From Chionis minor (taxonomy: Eukaryota; Chordata; Aves; Charadriiformes; Chionididae), in assembly GCA_013398295.1 (NCBI GenBank), contig VZSF01008745.1:124001-188000 (forward strand): 64,000 bases of DNA, in the 5' to 3' direction. The notes beneath the pieces were generated by a model, which had not been told where the DNA came from, made no database searches, and saw only the letters and a list, made by a program, of their open reading frames with translations. Shown one piece after another: positions 42,056 through 56,000 of this stretch; positions within the stretch are counted from its first letter, which is position 1, and every line of letters begins with the position of its first letter. Both the position numbers and the translations under genes were made by a program.

Positions 42056-42136
42056 CACAGAATCATAGAATTGTCTAGGTTGGAAGGGACCTTTAAGATC
42101 ATCGACTCCAATCAAAAGCTACACCTATCAAAACTT
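42056..42136 (-). mobile_element. Short CR1 LINE 3'-end fragment
   Basis: The segment contains CATAGAAT, then GGTTGGAAGGGACCTTTAAG and ATCATC, the reverse complement of the 3' end of avian CR1 elements. CR1 sense is therefore minus. Only about 80 bases remain, so it is a strongly 5'-truncated copy with no coding part. Confidence 0.9.
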
Positions 42137-45100
42137 TTTTTTTCCCCCCCTATAAGGCAGAATTATCTTACACCAAACAGTTCCTATTAGTTCTCTTCCT
42201 GGGTTGCAAAGCCACAATTGCAGAGAATTTGTTAAAAATATTGAATGAGCTTCAACAAAAACAGAGAACTTGGGAGGTTTGGCGTCTACTTCTGAATAAA
42301 TACAGAAAATAGTGGAGATAAAGCAGAAAAAAAATAAAACGAGATAGTGTAAATCCCTGATGTATTGAAGGTTGAATCACGTATTGAATCAAATATTGAA
42401 GGTTGTATACTGCTCTGGCCACCTCACTTCAAAAAGCAGTACTGTGAAAGGCAGAGATATGGGCTGCTACGATTATTTGTGTTGTGAAAGGTTTTTCCTA
42501 CAAGGTGAACTGCACGGTCTAGGACCATTCAAGACTTGCTCACCCCTATGAACAAAGGGGATGTAACAGAGATCTGTATAATTATGAGCACATTATTTAC
42601 ACTAAGTAAAGAGAGAAAAGGTTGATCATTGGCTCTTCGAGTAACAGGAACATCTGAAAGTTTGGGTGGCAGGTTCAAAACTAACCAAAAGAGATGCTTT
42701 TCCCTCCAGCCTTAAGTTAAGATGTGCAACTCCTTGTTGCCACATCATACAGCTAAAAGTACATCTGAGTTCAAAATCGATAAAACTATTTTGTGGAATA
42801 ATCCATCAAGGGCTACAAGCAAGATGCCTTTAATTCTTCCCTAGAAATACGTTTTTAGGCACTGCTTAAGGCAAGCTACCTGGGTTAGGTGGAACGTGGG
42901 GCTCAATGCTCTTCAGTGCAATCACTTGCACTTGCAGGTTTTTTTTGGTTTTGAGTTTTTTTTAATGCAAATAGCTCAGGGTCTGAGATCTGATACAGAA
43001 CTACACAAATCAATGTTTTGGACAATTTTTACTAAGCCCACATCTGCTGTGCAGAATGGAAACATTAGTCTGCAAGACAAAATAGTAAAAACAACAAGCT
43101 TAGTGAGTTTTTAATTTTGCAAGGATTTGTTTTTTCAGAATGAAGTAAACATCCCTCTTAAAGAAGCCATGCATCTGATGGCAATAAGCTCACTAATTTT
43201 CCTGTATGACATCAGGACTTGCTACCAGTACAACCAGATATTCCAAAGAGGCTTTACAACATTAGACTTGTCACTGGTGCTTTTATAATTTACAATAGCT
43301 TGAATTTATGTTCATCTTCCTCAATGTTTTTTACTCCAGAAATACAGGTATAGAGGTTCTGGAGAAATTATCCTGGTGCAATGACATGGAATTAGGCTAT
43401 AAATTCATCTTTGATTTATGTCATACCTTTCACAAATGGGCTAAAAGAAGCACGGAAAGCAAGATTGCTTCTGGAAAAGACCCAAGGAAAATAATTTTGA
43501 AACACACAGAGATCATACAACCTTTTATAGTGTCCTTGCTTCTATCTGACATAATAAAGATTTTACTGTCATTACAGAGTAACCACAAAGTTCAGTGTAT
43601 GACACATCTATTCAACAACTCTGTGGAAAAATAAGGACTTTCTCAAATTAAGTTTTCTGTGAAAAAGTACATGAGAAGGTAGGAATGAGCGAGGATTTAT
43701 CTGTTCTGGTAACATTATGGTGTGATAAGCACCATATCAGCACAACTGCTAGGGATGAAAAAAAAAGGCGATGACCACGATTTACACACTTCTCTGTGAA
43801 CTATGAAATACAGCAAGTGCATGGTCAGCTTAAGCTGAAGGTTTTTAAAACAACCCCATAACAGGTGTGTGCAGAAACCTTGGGGGGATTTCTAGAACTG
43901 GAAATTCACAGTTACATGCTTAAGTGCAGACAACAAACTCCTCTGCTCAGCCTGTAACTACTACAGCCATTATATTTGCCTTGGAAGGAGGCGACAGATG
44001 TTAATAAAGCCCAGGAGGAACAGAGATGAAGATCTGGCTGTATACTTTTGGTCATTAATAACAGTGCTAGCTATGGCAACTGCTAAAGATGAGCAACAGC
44101 AGACTGAAGAAATGCAAAACATACAAGGACAAAATAAAGAAAGAGGTTCATGACTTCGTCTTTTAAAATATCTGCTCTATTTCAATATGGTAAAAATGAG
44201 TAAGTCATCTGAAGAAAATGTCTCACCAGGGGCCTCTGCTCATACTTTTGGAAGACATGAGCTAAGAGGACACTGTGAGAGGGTCTTATTGGTCAAAAAT
44301 AACTGTCACCTTAGCTAATCATGGACAGAGATATTACAGGGTTTCCAACATACTCATGAGGTTATGTCCTCCTTGGACTGAGGAAACATTTCTGTGCACT
44401 GGTACAGACTGCCAAAACGTGGCCCCTGCATAAAATATGTCCACTTGGCTCACCTGCGCAGCATTCTAAATTGCATAATTCTGTCAAATAAAGACAAAGG
44501 CAGCAAGGAGGCATTTATAGTAGGTTATCCTGTAAGAGATGTCTCACAATCAAGACAAAATGCCTTTAAAACCAGCTTTTCTAACTGAAGGAAAGATTTA
44601 TAAGACCATCATTCTCAATTGTTGCGCAAAGCATTAAGGCTGATGGGAGTTTAATTTGAAAAACTAATCACAACTCAAAGAAACTTGTTCCATAGTTTAT
44701 CCTCACCATTATAGACATATGTCCTATTTCTAGTCTTCTGCCTTTTGCTTCCATCTCACCCCACTAGATTGTGCCATCTCTTCCCCAGCTGCTCTGATGT
44801 TTCCCATTCCTTACAAGCACTAAAGATCATGGCTTGTACAAAGTGTTTCCTTTCTTTTTACACAGGTAAATTAAGTCTCCACCATCTTGGAGCTTTCTTT
44901 GTTCATTGGATTACTCTCCGCGGCCTCCTACTCCCCAACATCCCACGGAGCAGCCATGCTCAGAAACGCACACAGTCTGCTGGCAGCTGTGGCAGAAGAG
45001 ACAAATCGAGGTGGAATATAAAACCTCATCCCCTCCACTCCTTTTCTCCTCTGAGTAGAAAACCCAAAGATTACAGGTGTCACAGGCCTCTAAGGGACAG

Positions 45101-47453
45101 TGCTGGCTGTTCAGGGCCACCTGACAGTGTCCTTGTCCTCCCACGTTCAACCTCCCCTAAAGTTCAGGAATAACGAAATCCATCAAGGACCCAAGTGCTA
45201 TTTTCAAAAACTGACTGAAGAGCCTAATTTTTACTTCAAGTGACTTTTGTACTCTCTCTATAAATCCCATAATCTTGTTTAGCCACAACATGTACAAGCT
45301 TAGGAGATTGACCTTTTGGGATGGAGGAGAGCAAGATGAAGGTGGCTGGCATTTTTGAGTTTCATTAACTGTAAAAGCGAGTTCCAAATGATGAGTATCC
45401 AAGGCAGTAATTTTTTTACTTTATGAAAACCCTGAAACTTCCTTACACCTTCTACCAGTAGTTCAAAATTAATTGAACCAAAGATTTCAGCCATCCTTTA
45501 TTCTCAAGAAAACTAATACACATCCTCTTTCCCTTTTCTTTTTCTATGGAGACATTCTACACATATTTTATAGACTGTGCAAGAGGTTCAGGGAATCAGA
45601 TTTCCCAACTTCTTAGAGTTTGCACAGATGCAAGGATAGTCTGTTTATACTCTAAGGTTCATGATGGCCACTATAAGGTGGCCATATCTGCAGGCAGAAT
45701 TTGTGAATTGAACTGCAGAAGGTTAAAATGCAAGGTGAGCGGAGAACTTAGAAATTATTGATTCATTAATGCATAACACACTAATGTCTAAAGTGCATTT
45801 TCTGTTTTTAATTTTTATTCCTTGGTCTCATCATTTCATAAACCATTATCAAAATTCTGAGATTTAAATTTTCAATGTGTTGGTATAAAAAATTTATGGC
45901 ATGGTTAAATTATCTTAGTTCATTAATAAGTATTCCTAGCCCCTGTAAGAATCGCATGAAACTTCTGAGGCTACGTTAAGAAACATGACATTAAATACAA
46001 AGATCATACAGTAACACTGGAGAAGCTAAGCATAGCTCTCAGTAGCAAAAAAAAGTAAAAAAAAATAATTTAGTCTTGGAGAGCTTTAGTGGGAGTTTAA
46101 AATTTAAATGAGATTTCTCCTAGGCTCTTTACACAGCCAGAAATAAATAAATAAAAATACTCTCTTCTGTCTTCTGAAAAGACAGAAATCAGCTACTCTA
46201 GTTGTCCCTAAAGCCATTACATTAAATTTGAAAATGTAAATGTTGTACTGTAAAAGTACATGCATGTACTTAGCTTGATTAAAAAAAAAAGTCTTAAAAA
46301 TAAAATTTATTTTCTTAATTAAAAGTTGAAAACAAATAGCAGGGTATATTCTAGCAGGGAGGACAGAAACAGAAGAATTCACAGAACAATCAGCTTCAAG
46401 TTTTTTTATAGATTAGAGTATGATTTTCATATCGGATTTCAAGTGGTCACATTAGTACAGTAAAAATATCACTTTAATGTCAAACGTAATGACTATTAAA
46501 ATACTGTTACGTGAATGCTAAACCCGATTTCACTAATTTTACTACAGGAACATACTCTCTAATTCTCTAGGTCTTATATTCACCAGTTCTAAAGTATTCT
46601 ACAGTGGCTGCTTTGCACGTATGGGAAATGCCGTACTAGCTGCAAGGAGCCCACTGACATGTGTCTGGCATCGCCAAGCCCAGCTGGGTGCTGCACCAGG
46701 AGCCTCCCCCAAGTCAGCCCACTGCACTCGAAACCTGAGTTTTCATTTAACCCAAACCTGAATGCACAACGATCCCCAGCTAAGTTCTATTACCTTATTC
46801 TCATTAGTCTTGCTGGGTAAAGTGATCAAGGCAAACTTCCTCCCCATCCATGCCCTGTGGCCAGGCCTTGCAGTGCCGCAGTCTGGTATCTACCCATCCC
46901 TGAATCTGCTGCCAGGGAAATCTCCCAAGTGAGGTTTCCTTAATTTCACCTCCTCCTTGATGCCTGTAAATCTTCACAGGATTAAATCAACATTTCAAAA
47001 AGTGGCTGAAAAGTGGTTTTAAATCTAAGTTTTTTTGGCAGCTTCTCTTCTTACTCTCTAACAATGATAACAACTCAAATGCTTTTAAACAAATCAGTGG
47101 TGATATTTTATACTCCTAAAGGCCAAAATTTGCCCCTTTGGAATCCAGAAAAGAAATAATTAGCTGCTATTATTTTGTGTCAGCAGTACTCAAAATATGG
47201 AGCCAGAAAGCAACCATTCTACTTAAAATGCAGCCATTTTCTTCATATAAATACAATAAGATCCTGCAGAGAACTTGTTACACTCTTTGTCCATGAAATC
47301 ATACTACTTAATAGCACCACACCAGGTACAACAATGTAGGAGTGTTAACTATCATCAACAAGATCCAAAACTTGCGAATTGGGGCCACAAAAGGAGACAA
47401 ACGATATTTACCTTCTAGCTTTTGAACACAATTTTAAAAACAAAGCTAGAAAC

Positions 47454-47494
47454 CTATTTTTTTATTATTAATAAACTATTTTTTTATTATTAAA
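47454..47494. repeat. 22-base tandem duplication
   Basis: The unit CTATTTTTTTATTATTAATA(AA) occurs at 47454 and again, nearly complete, at 47476. It is AT-rich and intronic. Confidence 0.8.
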
Positions 47495-48139
47495 GAGCTG
47501 AAATCCTAGCAAAATTGCCTGATTACAGAGACTTTTTTTTTTAGTGAAGTACTGTATTATCACAATTGTTTCATAAGAACTGGCAATGTTCGATACTGAA
47601 AAACAACAGAAGAGCTTACAAAGGGACTGATGAAATCACAAGTGACAAAAGGATGAGTCTTCAGTTCACCACCTATCTCCAGGTGACATCTTCCTTGTTT
47701 ATTTAGATAAAGAATGGATGTGACACACAGCACAATCTTTTCCTTCTAGAAGTTCAGCTCCCAGAAGCGAGCAACATTAAGCCACCTCTGATATTGAAGG
47801 TGTCCTCTGATAGCAAAAGCCAGGCCCAGGCGGAGGAGACACCAGGGGCTCACTGTTAACAGGGAAGGCTGCACTACGTGGGGTTCTCCTGAGGCTGCCC
47901 TGGCTCCAGAAACAGCCCCAGACGGCACTAATGAGCTGGACCGTGGAAGGGAATAAACCTGTTAAAATCCACAAGCACAAAAGTGGGTGGAAACATCTCC
48001 TAGACTGCTGGAGGACAGTCTCAGAAATTGGAATGACTTGGAGGGATGAAATCCCTTGCCCCACGTTTCACGTAACAATATGGTAGAGGCTACGCTAACA
48101 GCCACAGAGCTTGGAAAACACCACGTTAGTCTGTAAGGC

Positions 48140-48157
48140 TTTTTTTTTTTTTTTTTT
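48140..48157. repeat. Poly-T tract (18)
   Basis: Eighteen T bases in a row, which would be a poly-A tail on the minus strand. I see no retroposed gene or LINE body to its right, so it is recorded only as a homopolymer. Confidence 0.85.
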
Positions 48158-50657
48158 CCTGTCTAGTCAGGCTGTTAGTTTTACAGAATGTCATATTTAT
48201 TCATTGCTTGGTTGGTTCTAGCCCAATTAATTAGACATTTTAAATCACCTGAGTTTTTATTAACATAAGCTACTTAACGTGGATATGTGAGAGGCACAGG
48301 AATAATCAGCTCAACTACAATTAGAAAAATAACCATTAAGCAGAAAAGCATCTGGGATACTGTACTGCATGAACTGAGATGTGAAGTACAGTATGGTTAC
48401 AAAACAGACACTTATCACAGTACAGTGCACAAAATGCCCAGGGCAAAGCCATCTTCCTGGTCTCAGCCAGGTGTGCTGCATCCAACTTGGATGCTGCCAT
48501 CCCAGAAGAGGTGGAAGGCAGCTGGAAAACCCAGGGAAACTCAGCAAGAGGGGTCACAAGCCTAGAAAACACTGTCTGTGAAGAAAACTAGATCAATCTT
48601 CATAACAACCTTCCAGCTTGAAAAAGAGATGTTGTAATGGAGCAGTTTTGTTTTCTACGCGGTAATGGAAAGGAAATGCTATGCTTAAATTGCAGAGGGA
48701 ACGACTCACTGTCCACTGCCAGGGGTGGAAATCCTTTCCAATACAGCAAAGAGGAAAAGCACTGTCTGGAGGGAATGAGGAATGCCCACTGCTGGGGATG
48801 TTTGAGGACAGATTCAGTAGGTATAGTGGCTCCAGGTTGTAAGGCAGGGCTACACTGGATAACCTTTGAATTCACTTCCAGCTCACTGGCTTCAAGACGC
48901 ACACAGCACACTTAGAGCTTCACCAGAGCCTTTGGAGGGGACAAGATTTTAGCCTAGACATGCTGCCTTCCTGCAGGGGAAAGGTTTAGGAAACAAGGAG
49001 ATTAAGATGCCAAAACATAAGCATCTAGTGCCATTTTAGCTGTCAAAGAGTATCCCAGGCAGGTGCACAGGGCTGGCAGGTTGGACACAAGACCTACACG
49101 AGACCTGTGACCCTCTGGAGCAGCAGCTAGAAGAAAAGGAAAGTCAGGAGGAAAGGAAAAGGTGAAAAAGGAAACTCTGCCAATGGCCAGGCTGGGACAC
49201 TAGGAAAATTCACAGAAAACTGCCCTGCAACATTTATTTCATAGTCGTCCTTGGCAACCTTCATCTTAAAACCAAGAACTCTGAGGACTTATTTTTCAAA
49301 AAGAGAATAAATTAAACAAAACTGCTTTGTAACAAGTTTGGCTTTTCTAGTCTCCTGTCCAACAAAAAAAATCCTACCAGGATACTGACTGTTCGCACCG
49401 AGAGCTCTAATATCTCATCCTGCTTCCCCCAATGACCAATAATTAAACAAGAACGCATGTTTACACAGTGACACTACAGAAATTCAGCATGGTAGTAGCT
49501 TAATAAAGCACTATCCCTCCCATGTCCTTCCAAGCACTCAAGTTCATCCCCGTGTATGTTTTAACAGTTGCATTGAGAGAACCCGAGAGCCACCGACACC
49601 AGATGGTACCACCTGGAGACATAATAAACATAATTTGAAAAGAGTTTAGTCCTCTTGTATCCTCCCACTCCTACTGGTACTGTGTCATATTCTTCAGATT
49701 GAATTATAATGAATTATAGAAAGGGTTGGGTTTCGGGGTTTTTTTTAGTTATGAAAAAAGCAAAAAATTTCAGAAGTATCTGTTTTGACAGAACATTCTC
49801 ATGCACACAATAGCTGGTTAACTTTTTGTTGTAGGTCTCTTACCTTTGCATTTAGAAACTTTTAGATTAGGCTAAGTCCCTGCTGCATCTCAAAGAGAAA
49901 TTATCCCAGTTTTGCAAAAATCCCAGTGAAAAATGGCTTCCTCATGTATTGTGCAGTGGTCAAATCTGAATGTATATCTAATACAATTTTCAGTGAGAAC
50001 ATTTATGTAAATGATTAAAAGCAATGTATGTTTTTCATGTTTGGAATCAAAATGAATGCGAGTACAAATTTTGGGACAGGAAACCCTTCTTTTTAATGGG
50101 AAACTATATGTTAATTTTTAAAAAAACAGTCTGATTTTCCTTTTTGTACACAAAATAATTTTAAAAAAGCTACATATCCTTGTTTAAGAAACGTGACTAC
50201 ATTATGCTTCAGAATGAAAGCACATTTGAAATTGAGGGGGTGGAATCTGCAAGCACAAAAAAGGCTTTTTTATATTGCTATTCAGACACGTCAGGCCAAC
50301 ATTGTGGGAAGCAATCGCATATCCTTCAGTATGGTAAACAGAGAGCCCTAGAGGGCTTGGAGCGTCTTCCCTGTATCACTTGTGAAGTGGTCTGCCACCT
50401 ATGAGTTGTGTTCTCCCAAGAACAGCATTTCTGCAGCCAAACTTGGACAGGGCGGCAGCAGCGACAAAGCTTGCTTACAGCAAGAAATGGAAAAATTAAA
50501 GGCAAACCAGATTGGTTACATTAACATCTAGCAAGTCAATTAATGCAGAACATAAAAAGCCCTACAGAAATATATTCTCACATCCATAGATTCCTTGCTT
50601 CATTATGTAACCTGAAGGTGTGTCTGGCAGCATGGCTCCACTGACAGCCACCAACTT

Positions 50658-51405
50658 AGAATTACAGAATCAATTAGGTTGGAAGGGACCTTTCAGATCA
50701 TCAAGTGCAATGATTAACCTCACACTGCCAAAACCATCACTAAACCATGTCCCTCAGCACCACGTCTACCCGTCTTTTAAATACCTTCAGGGATGGCGAT
50801 TCCACCACCTCCCTGGGCAGCCTGGTCCAATGCTTCAAAACCCTTTCAGTGAAGAAATTTTTCCTAATATCCAGTCTAAACCTCCCCTGGCGCAACTTGA
50901 GGCCGTTTCCTCTTGTCCTATTGCTTGTTGCTCTGCAGAAGAGACTGACCCCCACCTCTCTACAGCCTCCTTTCAGGTAGTTGTAGAGAGCCATAAGGTC
51001 TCTCGTTAGCCTCCTTTTCTCCAGACTAAACAACCCCAGTTCCCTCAGCTGCTCCTCATAAGACGTGTTCTCTAGACCCCTCACCAGCTTCATTGCCCTT
51101 CTCTGGACACGCGCCAGCATCTCAATGTCTGTCTTGTAGTGAGGGACCCAAAACTGAACACAATATTCGAGGTGGGGCCTCACCAGTGGGGCCTTGTACA
51201 AGGGGACGATCATTTCCCTGCTCCTGTTGGCCACACTATTCCTGATACAGGCCAGGATGCTGTTGGCCTTCTTGGCCACCTGGGCACACTGCTGGCTCAT
51301 GTTCAGCCGACTGTCGACCAACACCCCAAGGTCCTTTTCTGCCAGGCAGCTTCCCAGCCACTCCTCCCCAAGCCTGTCGCGCTGCATGGGGTCATTAGTA
51401 ATAGA
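50658..51405 (-). mobile_element. CR1 LINE, 5'-truncated, with the C-terminal part of ORF2
   Basis: On the minus strand a frame open from about 51405 to a stop at 50740-50742 encodes the well-known C-terminal end of the CR1 reverse-transcriptase protein. It includes [37 protein letters not shown] and [20 protein letters not shown], and ends VDVVLRDMV. About 80 bases of 3' UTR follow, with the GGTTGGAAGGGACC signature, to an end near 50658. The endonuclease and most of the reverse transcriptase are missing, as in most bird CR1 copies. The frame is unbroken for roughly 220 codons, which suggests moderate age. It is in the same orientation as CNKSR2, within its large intron. Confidence 0.93.
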
Positions 51406-53027
51406 GTTGAAGATATTTTGCAAGAAAAGTAGTTTATAAGAATGGCCATGTAAGAAATTCTCTTGTGCATTTCTTTTGCTTGTAAAAAGACCATGTAATC
51501 CATATATTTCAGGCAAAAGCAGATGACCTTTGTTGGTGATGACACCCAAAGCTATTAAAACCAAATAAGAGTAGGAATTCACCTCTCCTTTGCATATTTA
51601 GCAGCATGGGCAATGGAAATCAATTAAAATTTAAAATGTCACAGCAGCATATTTGTGGGTAAAATGCATTCATATGTAAAAACACTAACAGGCATAAAAT
51701 TAAACTACTTTTATTTTTGTTGACAGCACATACTGCTTTCTGAATTGCTACTCAGTAAATGATTCAATATTTGGCTTTCAAACACTGCAGGCAATTTCTT
51801 CCCTTAGAACTGAAATCAGAATACAGAGGTTTTGTATCCCATCATTTTTATTTAGAATACAAACCAACTCCTATAATGGAGTTTATTTTGCATACGAGAA
51901 TTGGAAAAGCTTTATTTTATAAAGTTTAAATTTTGAATTAAAGAACGTGCTCAGAAAGAAAGATACCTACTCCCAGTACTTGTTTATCCAAGTCAGTCTT
52001 CATATCAATATTTTAAAAAATATAATAAACAGTCTAATCCACATTTTTATACACGCAGCCAAATGGATATGTACATGGCAGCTAGAACATAATTAAGCAA
52101 TTCTTATGTGGGATGACAATTTTCCCAAATATCTAGTTGCTTCTGGAAGCTTATAGAAATTTCTATTCTCATAAACATGCATCTTAAAATTTAACAAGGA
52201 TAAAAAAGTTTAGCCTGACATATAAGCTAGATTATCAAACAATGCTGTCCCCACACCCATCTCTTTTCAAATATAGCAGCTTTCATAGGATCTCACTGGA
52301 TCTTATGACAAGTGGAGCACTAAATGGCTTAGTTTAAAAAAAAAAGTATGTGAAGATATGTCACTCCACCAGGCATTTTGTATATAAAGCATTTGCACTG
52401 AAAAGCAGATCAGGTGATAGGGCAGCTGCTGTCTTGTCCTGCTTTTCCATGGTTCCTTCCTCCCTGAAACTATGAGCCACTGATGAAAACTTCCTTGCAA
52501 ATATATAAACTATCCATACCAAAGCAGTCCAGGCTAGCCATTTACACTATAAACCACAAGGCATAAGATCATATTGGTGAAAATAACTAGGCAGTATTTT
52601 TTGGCAAGCTCATTCTGAGTTAAGAGCAAAGCCTGCACTTTGGAGGCAGCGCGAGGGAGGGAGGGAGTGAGGAAAGGAGGCCTCCTGGCAGACAAGGTCC
52701 AGATCGCTGATGGTCGTCAGCCCACAGCAGTGCAAATGCCCAGTCAGGTGCCACAGGAAGGCTCAAATGGAAATTAGGAATGAAAAAAATCGATCATGAA
52801 AACAAAGCTGAGAAAGAGCAGCCATTTCATTAGTCTGCTTCGGTGTCTGAGCATGCACGGGCTGTGCTGCCCAGAAGGATGTCAAGCAAAAAAAAACCCC
52901 AACCCTGGCAAATGTTCTGGTTTAAACAGGACTGGTAGTGCTATTCTAACTGTAAGTCAGAATAACATCCTCCTTTGTGGCCAGGAGGGTGCTGCACCTC
53001 ATGTTATTTGCTAGCCACATAAGGAAT

Positions 53028-53059
53028 ACTTCTAATAAGAAAGACTTCTAATAAGAAAC
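53028..53059. repeat. 16-base tandem duplication
   Basis: ACTTCTAATAAGAAAG is followed at once by ACTTCTAATAAGAAAC, two copies differing only at the last base. Intronic. Confidence 0.85.
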
Positions 53060-56000
53060 GCTACCTGTCATTTCTCGTAGGTCCGCTTATTCAAGACACT
53101 ACCAGGCAGTTTACACCTTTACTAATGGTCTCTCCCTTGCCTCTTGGTGCGGATAAAACTAACTAGGTGGTCAGATGACAGGACACCACTAATGGTGACC
53201 TCTCTAAAATCAAAAGAGGCTGTCAGAAAAGCAAACCGCCCTATTAATTTCAGGCACACATCCCCTTCAACTCCGGTGCACACAATCCAGGCTTTACGCA
53301 TTATTCATCCTGACTCCCACACTTCACTGTTTCCTAAACCCTGCCAAAGTGAAAAGAAGCCCTTATCCAAAAAGCAGAGAAGCAAAGCCTAGAAGCAGTA
53401 CGCAGTGTACCACTTCATAACACAGTGTTTAATTAGCAAACATTGATCTTTTTGAGAGATACCAGTTGCACTGCACGGTACAGCCCTGTCATTAAAAAAA
53501 GGCAAGCCTCTCTGTACCTGTATTTCAGAATCTGAAATACCTGACCTTATTCACACTATATCTTTTACTAGCACAAACTCCTTCTTGAAGTCAAATGCTG
53601 CCTAGGATGTCCCATGGACATACCTTCTTTGGCACAGTGTGTGGAACTCTACTTGTTGATAGTCACGGGAGCCCTTAAATCCATCTGTCCTACTTTGTGA
53701 AAGCACTGCTACCTTGAATTTCATTTCTGTGACTGGTAGGTGGGGTGGGAGAAACTGCTCTCAGTTTCTCTTATTAGTCTCTTGCTGGTTCCTAATTTTT
53801 TTCCTGGAAACAGAAGAAAAAAGTCTGAGCCTTGGTACTTCAGCACAAGGAGACGTTTTATATCTCTTTCAGTGACTAGCTCTCACTGACATCAACGGGG
53901 GCTTTCCTGAAATCCTTTGCAGGGTCTGGACATCTCTCTGAGCTGCAAAACGCCAACACCAGCCCCCGGTTCCAGCCTTTGGCAAGTGTCTGCAGTGGTT
54001 TAAGGTAAAAAGCCAAGTTTCAGAGACTGGAGCATGAGGCTATTGTGTTCCTCTGGGACAGCACTCACCAGACTGTGTGGGACTAAACATGGGATCCGTG
54101 AGACATTGCAAACCTGAACAAGGGCTTACAGTGATGGAGCAGAATGCCAGGGAACACATGGGAGTGTACCCAGGCTTAAAAAAAACACTGTGAAATCTTT
54201 TCAAGGTGACACAAGTCACACCTGGAAGATTGCTGCATCTTGTAAATGCTCTGGGTGGGGGGATATCAATGCAGCAAACAAATGGTCCCCACCCTTCAAT
54301 TACCCCAAAAGGACAGCCATTGTTTTACTGAAATCTATTTAAGACTTTGTGATAATTGTCCATCCTATATAGAAGATACTCCAAAATTATGATGATGAGG
54401 TAGAAACAAAAAAAATCCTAAAACACGTCAGCAGGTTAGAGTGCAGAAGGAGGACAGAAAACTTGCAGAAGCAAGAGAATAAAGAGGTGAGGAATGACGC
54501 AGAAGGAAATAGGGTTGGACAGTGGGAAGACAGGCTAAGTGATTTCTTCCTGCTCCAAATACCTTTTCTAACTCACAGATGTCAATGCTTTCTTATTCAT
54601 ATTCCTGAAGAAATCTTATGGAGTCTGCAGAGTGGAAAGCTGCCTTGCACACTGTTGCAGGTCCCAGGTGTGAGTTCCCTGGAAGGTGTGTCAATACTGC
54701 TCTGGCCAGCCCGGCAGCACGTGGAGCCAGCACCAGAGCTCCCACACCGTCACTGACTGGGCAGGTGACAACACCGGAGACTCCCACAGACACAACAGCT
54801 CTCTGGAGACTTTTTCAGGGAGCATGGAAAAAAGGTGCAGGTTTTTCTGCACCTAAGTCAGCGGGATCTACAGCCAGTTACACTCTGTAGAGGGTCAGCA
54901 TCCGCTTCTCCTAAACGCTGAACCCGTAGTCACTCCTGTTACTTTCCCACAAACCAAAGAAGCCTTTGAAAACGAAGGAACCACCATCAGAAATACTTTC
55001 AAAAATAAAGCAAAAAATGAAGCAAGCTTTCCTGGGACAAAACCCAGAAATAGCGTTGCAATAAGATCCTAGAAGTGTTCTTTGGCATTAAGTGGTGAGA
55101 TCTGCTGAAACACAGAGAGCGCAGACAGCGGTGGGGCTGGATGGGAAGGGGGTGACAGTGCCAGGCTGCACAGCTGTCTCCTTCTATTACCTCCCACTAG
55201 CAGAAGACAAACCTGAAATGGTCCAACTTGTCCTTCACAGCTGAATCAGAGAAAGACAATGCACTATGCCACAGCCATTGACCTGCTCTCCCTGTGCACG
55301 CTGCCACTCAACAATGCAGCAAGAGGGGCGTTTGATGCCCCAAGTCTGAATATTTGCCGTTTTCATAGCCTCAGGAGCAAACACACGGACAAACACAAAT
55401 ATCCCACAAAAGAATCCTCTTCAATTACAAAGCAAAGACCACTACAGGACCGTGTCAATATGGAACATCTAAATGATTTACACAGAAGTCATTTGTATTA
55501 GGGAAATAAAACAATCCATTACAGATTGGCAGTGCAATGTCAATGTGATATAACAAGACAAAAAGAAGCAAGTGAACACACAACAAAGTTAGATCCTAAT
55601 GGATAAACACAGGAAAGGACAACCCATATTTTCAGTTTACCAGGTATCTAGGCATTACAGCAAAGCTGATACACACAACTATTTGCAGTGTCAGTAAAAT
55701 CTTGCAATATCTATTTAAGGCATAAAGTAGTGATTAACAGAGAGCAGATTCTTGATTGTTGCAAATCAGTGTAGCTTTAGTAGAAAGTCAACAGAATTAT
55801 GTTAAATTGCAGCAGTAGAGAACAGCACCTGAAAAAACCATGGAGCTCCTAATTTGTGGTGTGGTTATTTGAAAACAATTCTGCAAAAGGAGTTGGAAGA
55901 AAAATGACTGCATTTTACTATTTGATTTATACTCGGGAGGTTTTAAAAGTGGGAATGTAAAAGCAGAAAGCTGAGAAAACAAACTTTTGGCAATGACATT

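Noticed and set aside
48140..48157. Poly-T run as the tail of a processed pseudogene
   Set aside because: No retroposed coding sequence or LINE body is recognisable on its right-hand side, so only the homopolymer is recorded.
50747..51439. Plus-strand open frames of 77-97 codons
   Set aside because: They are antisense shadows of the CR1 coding sequence.
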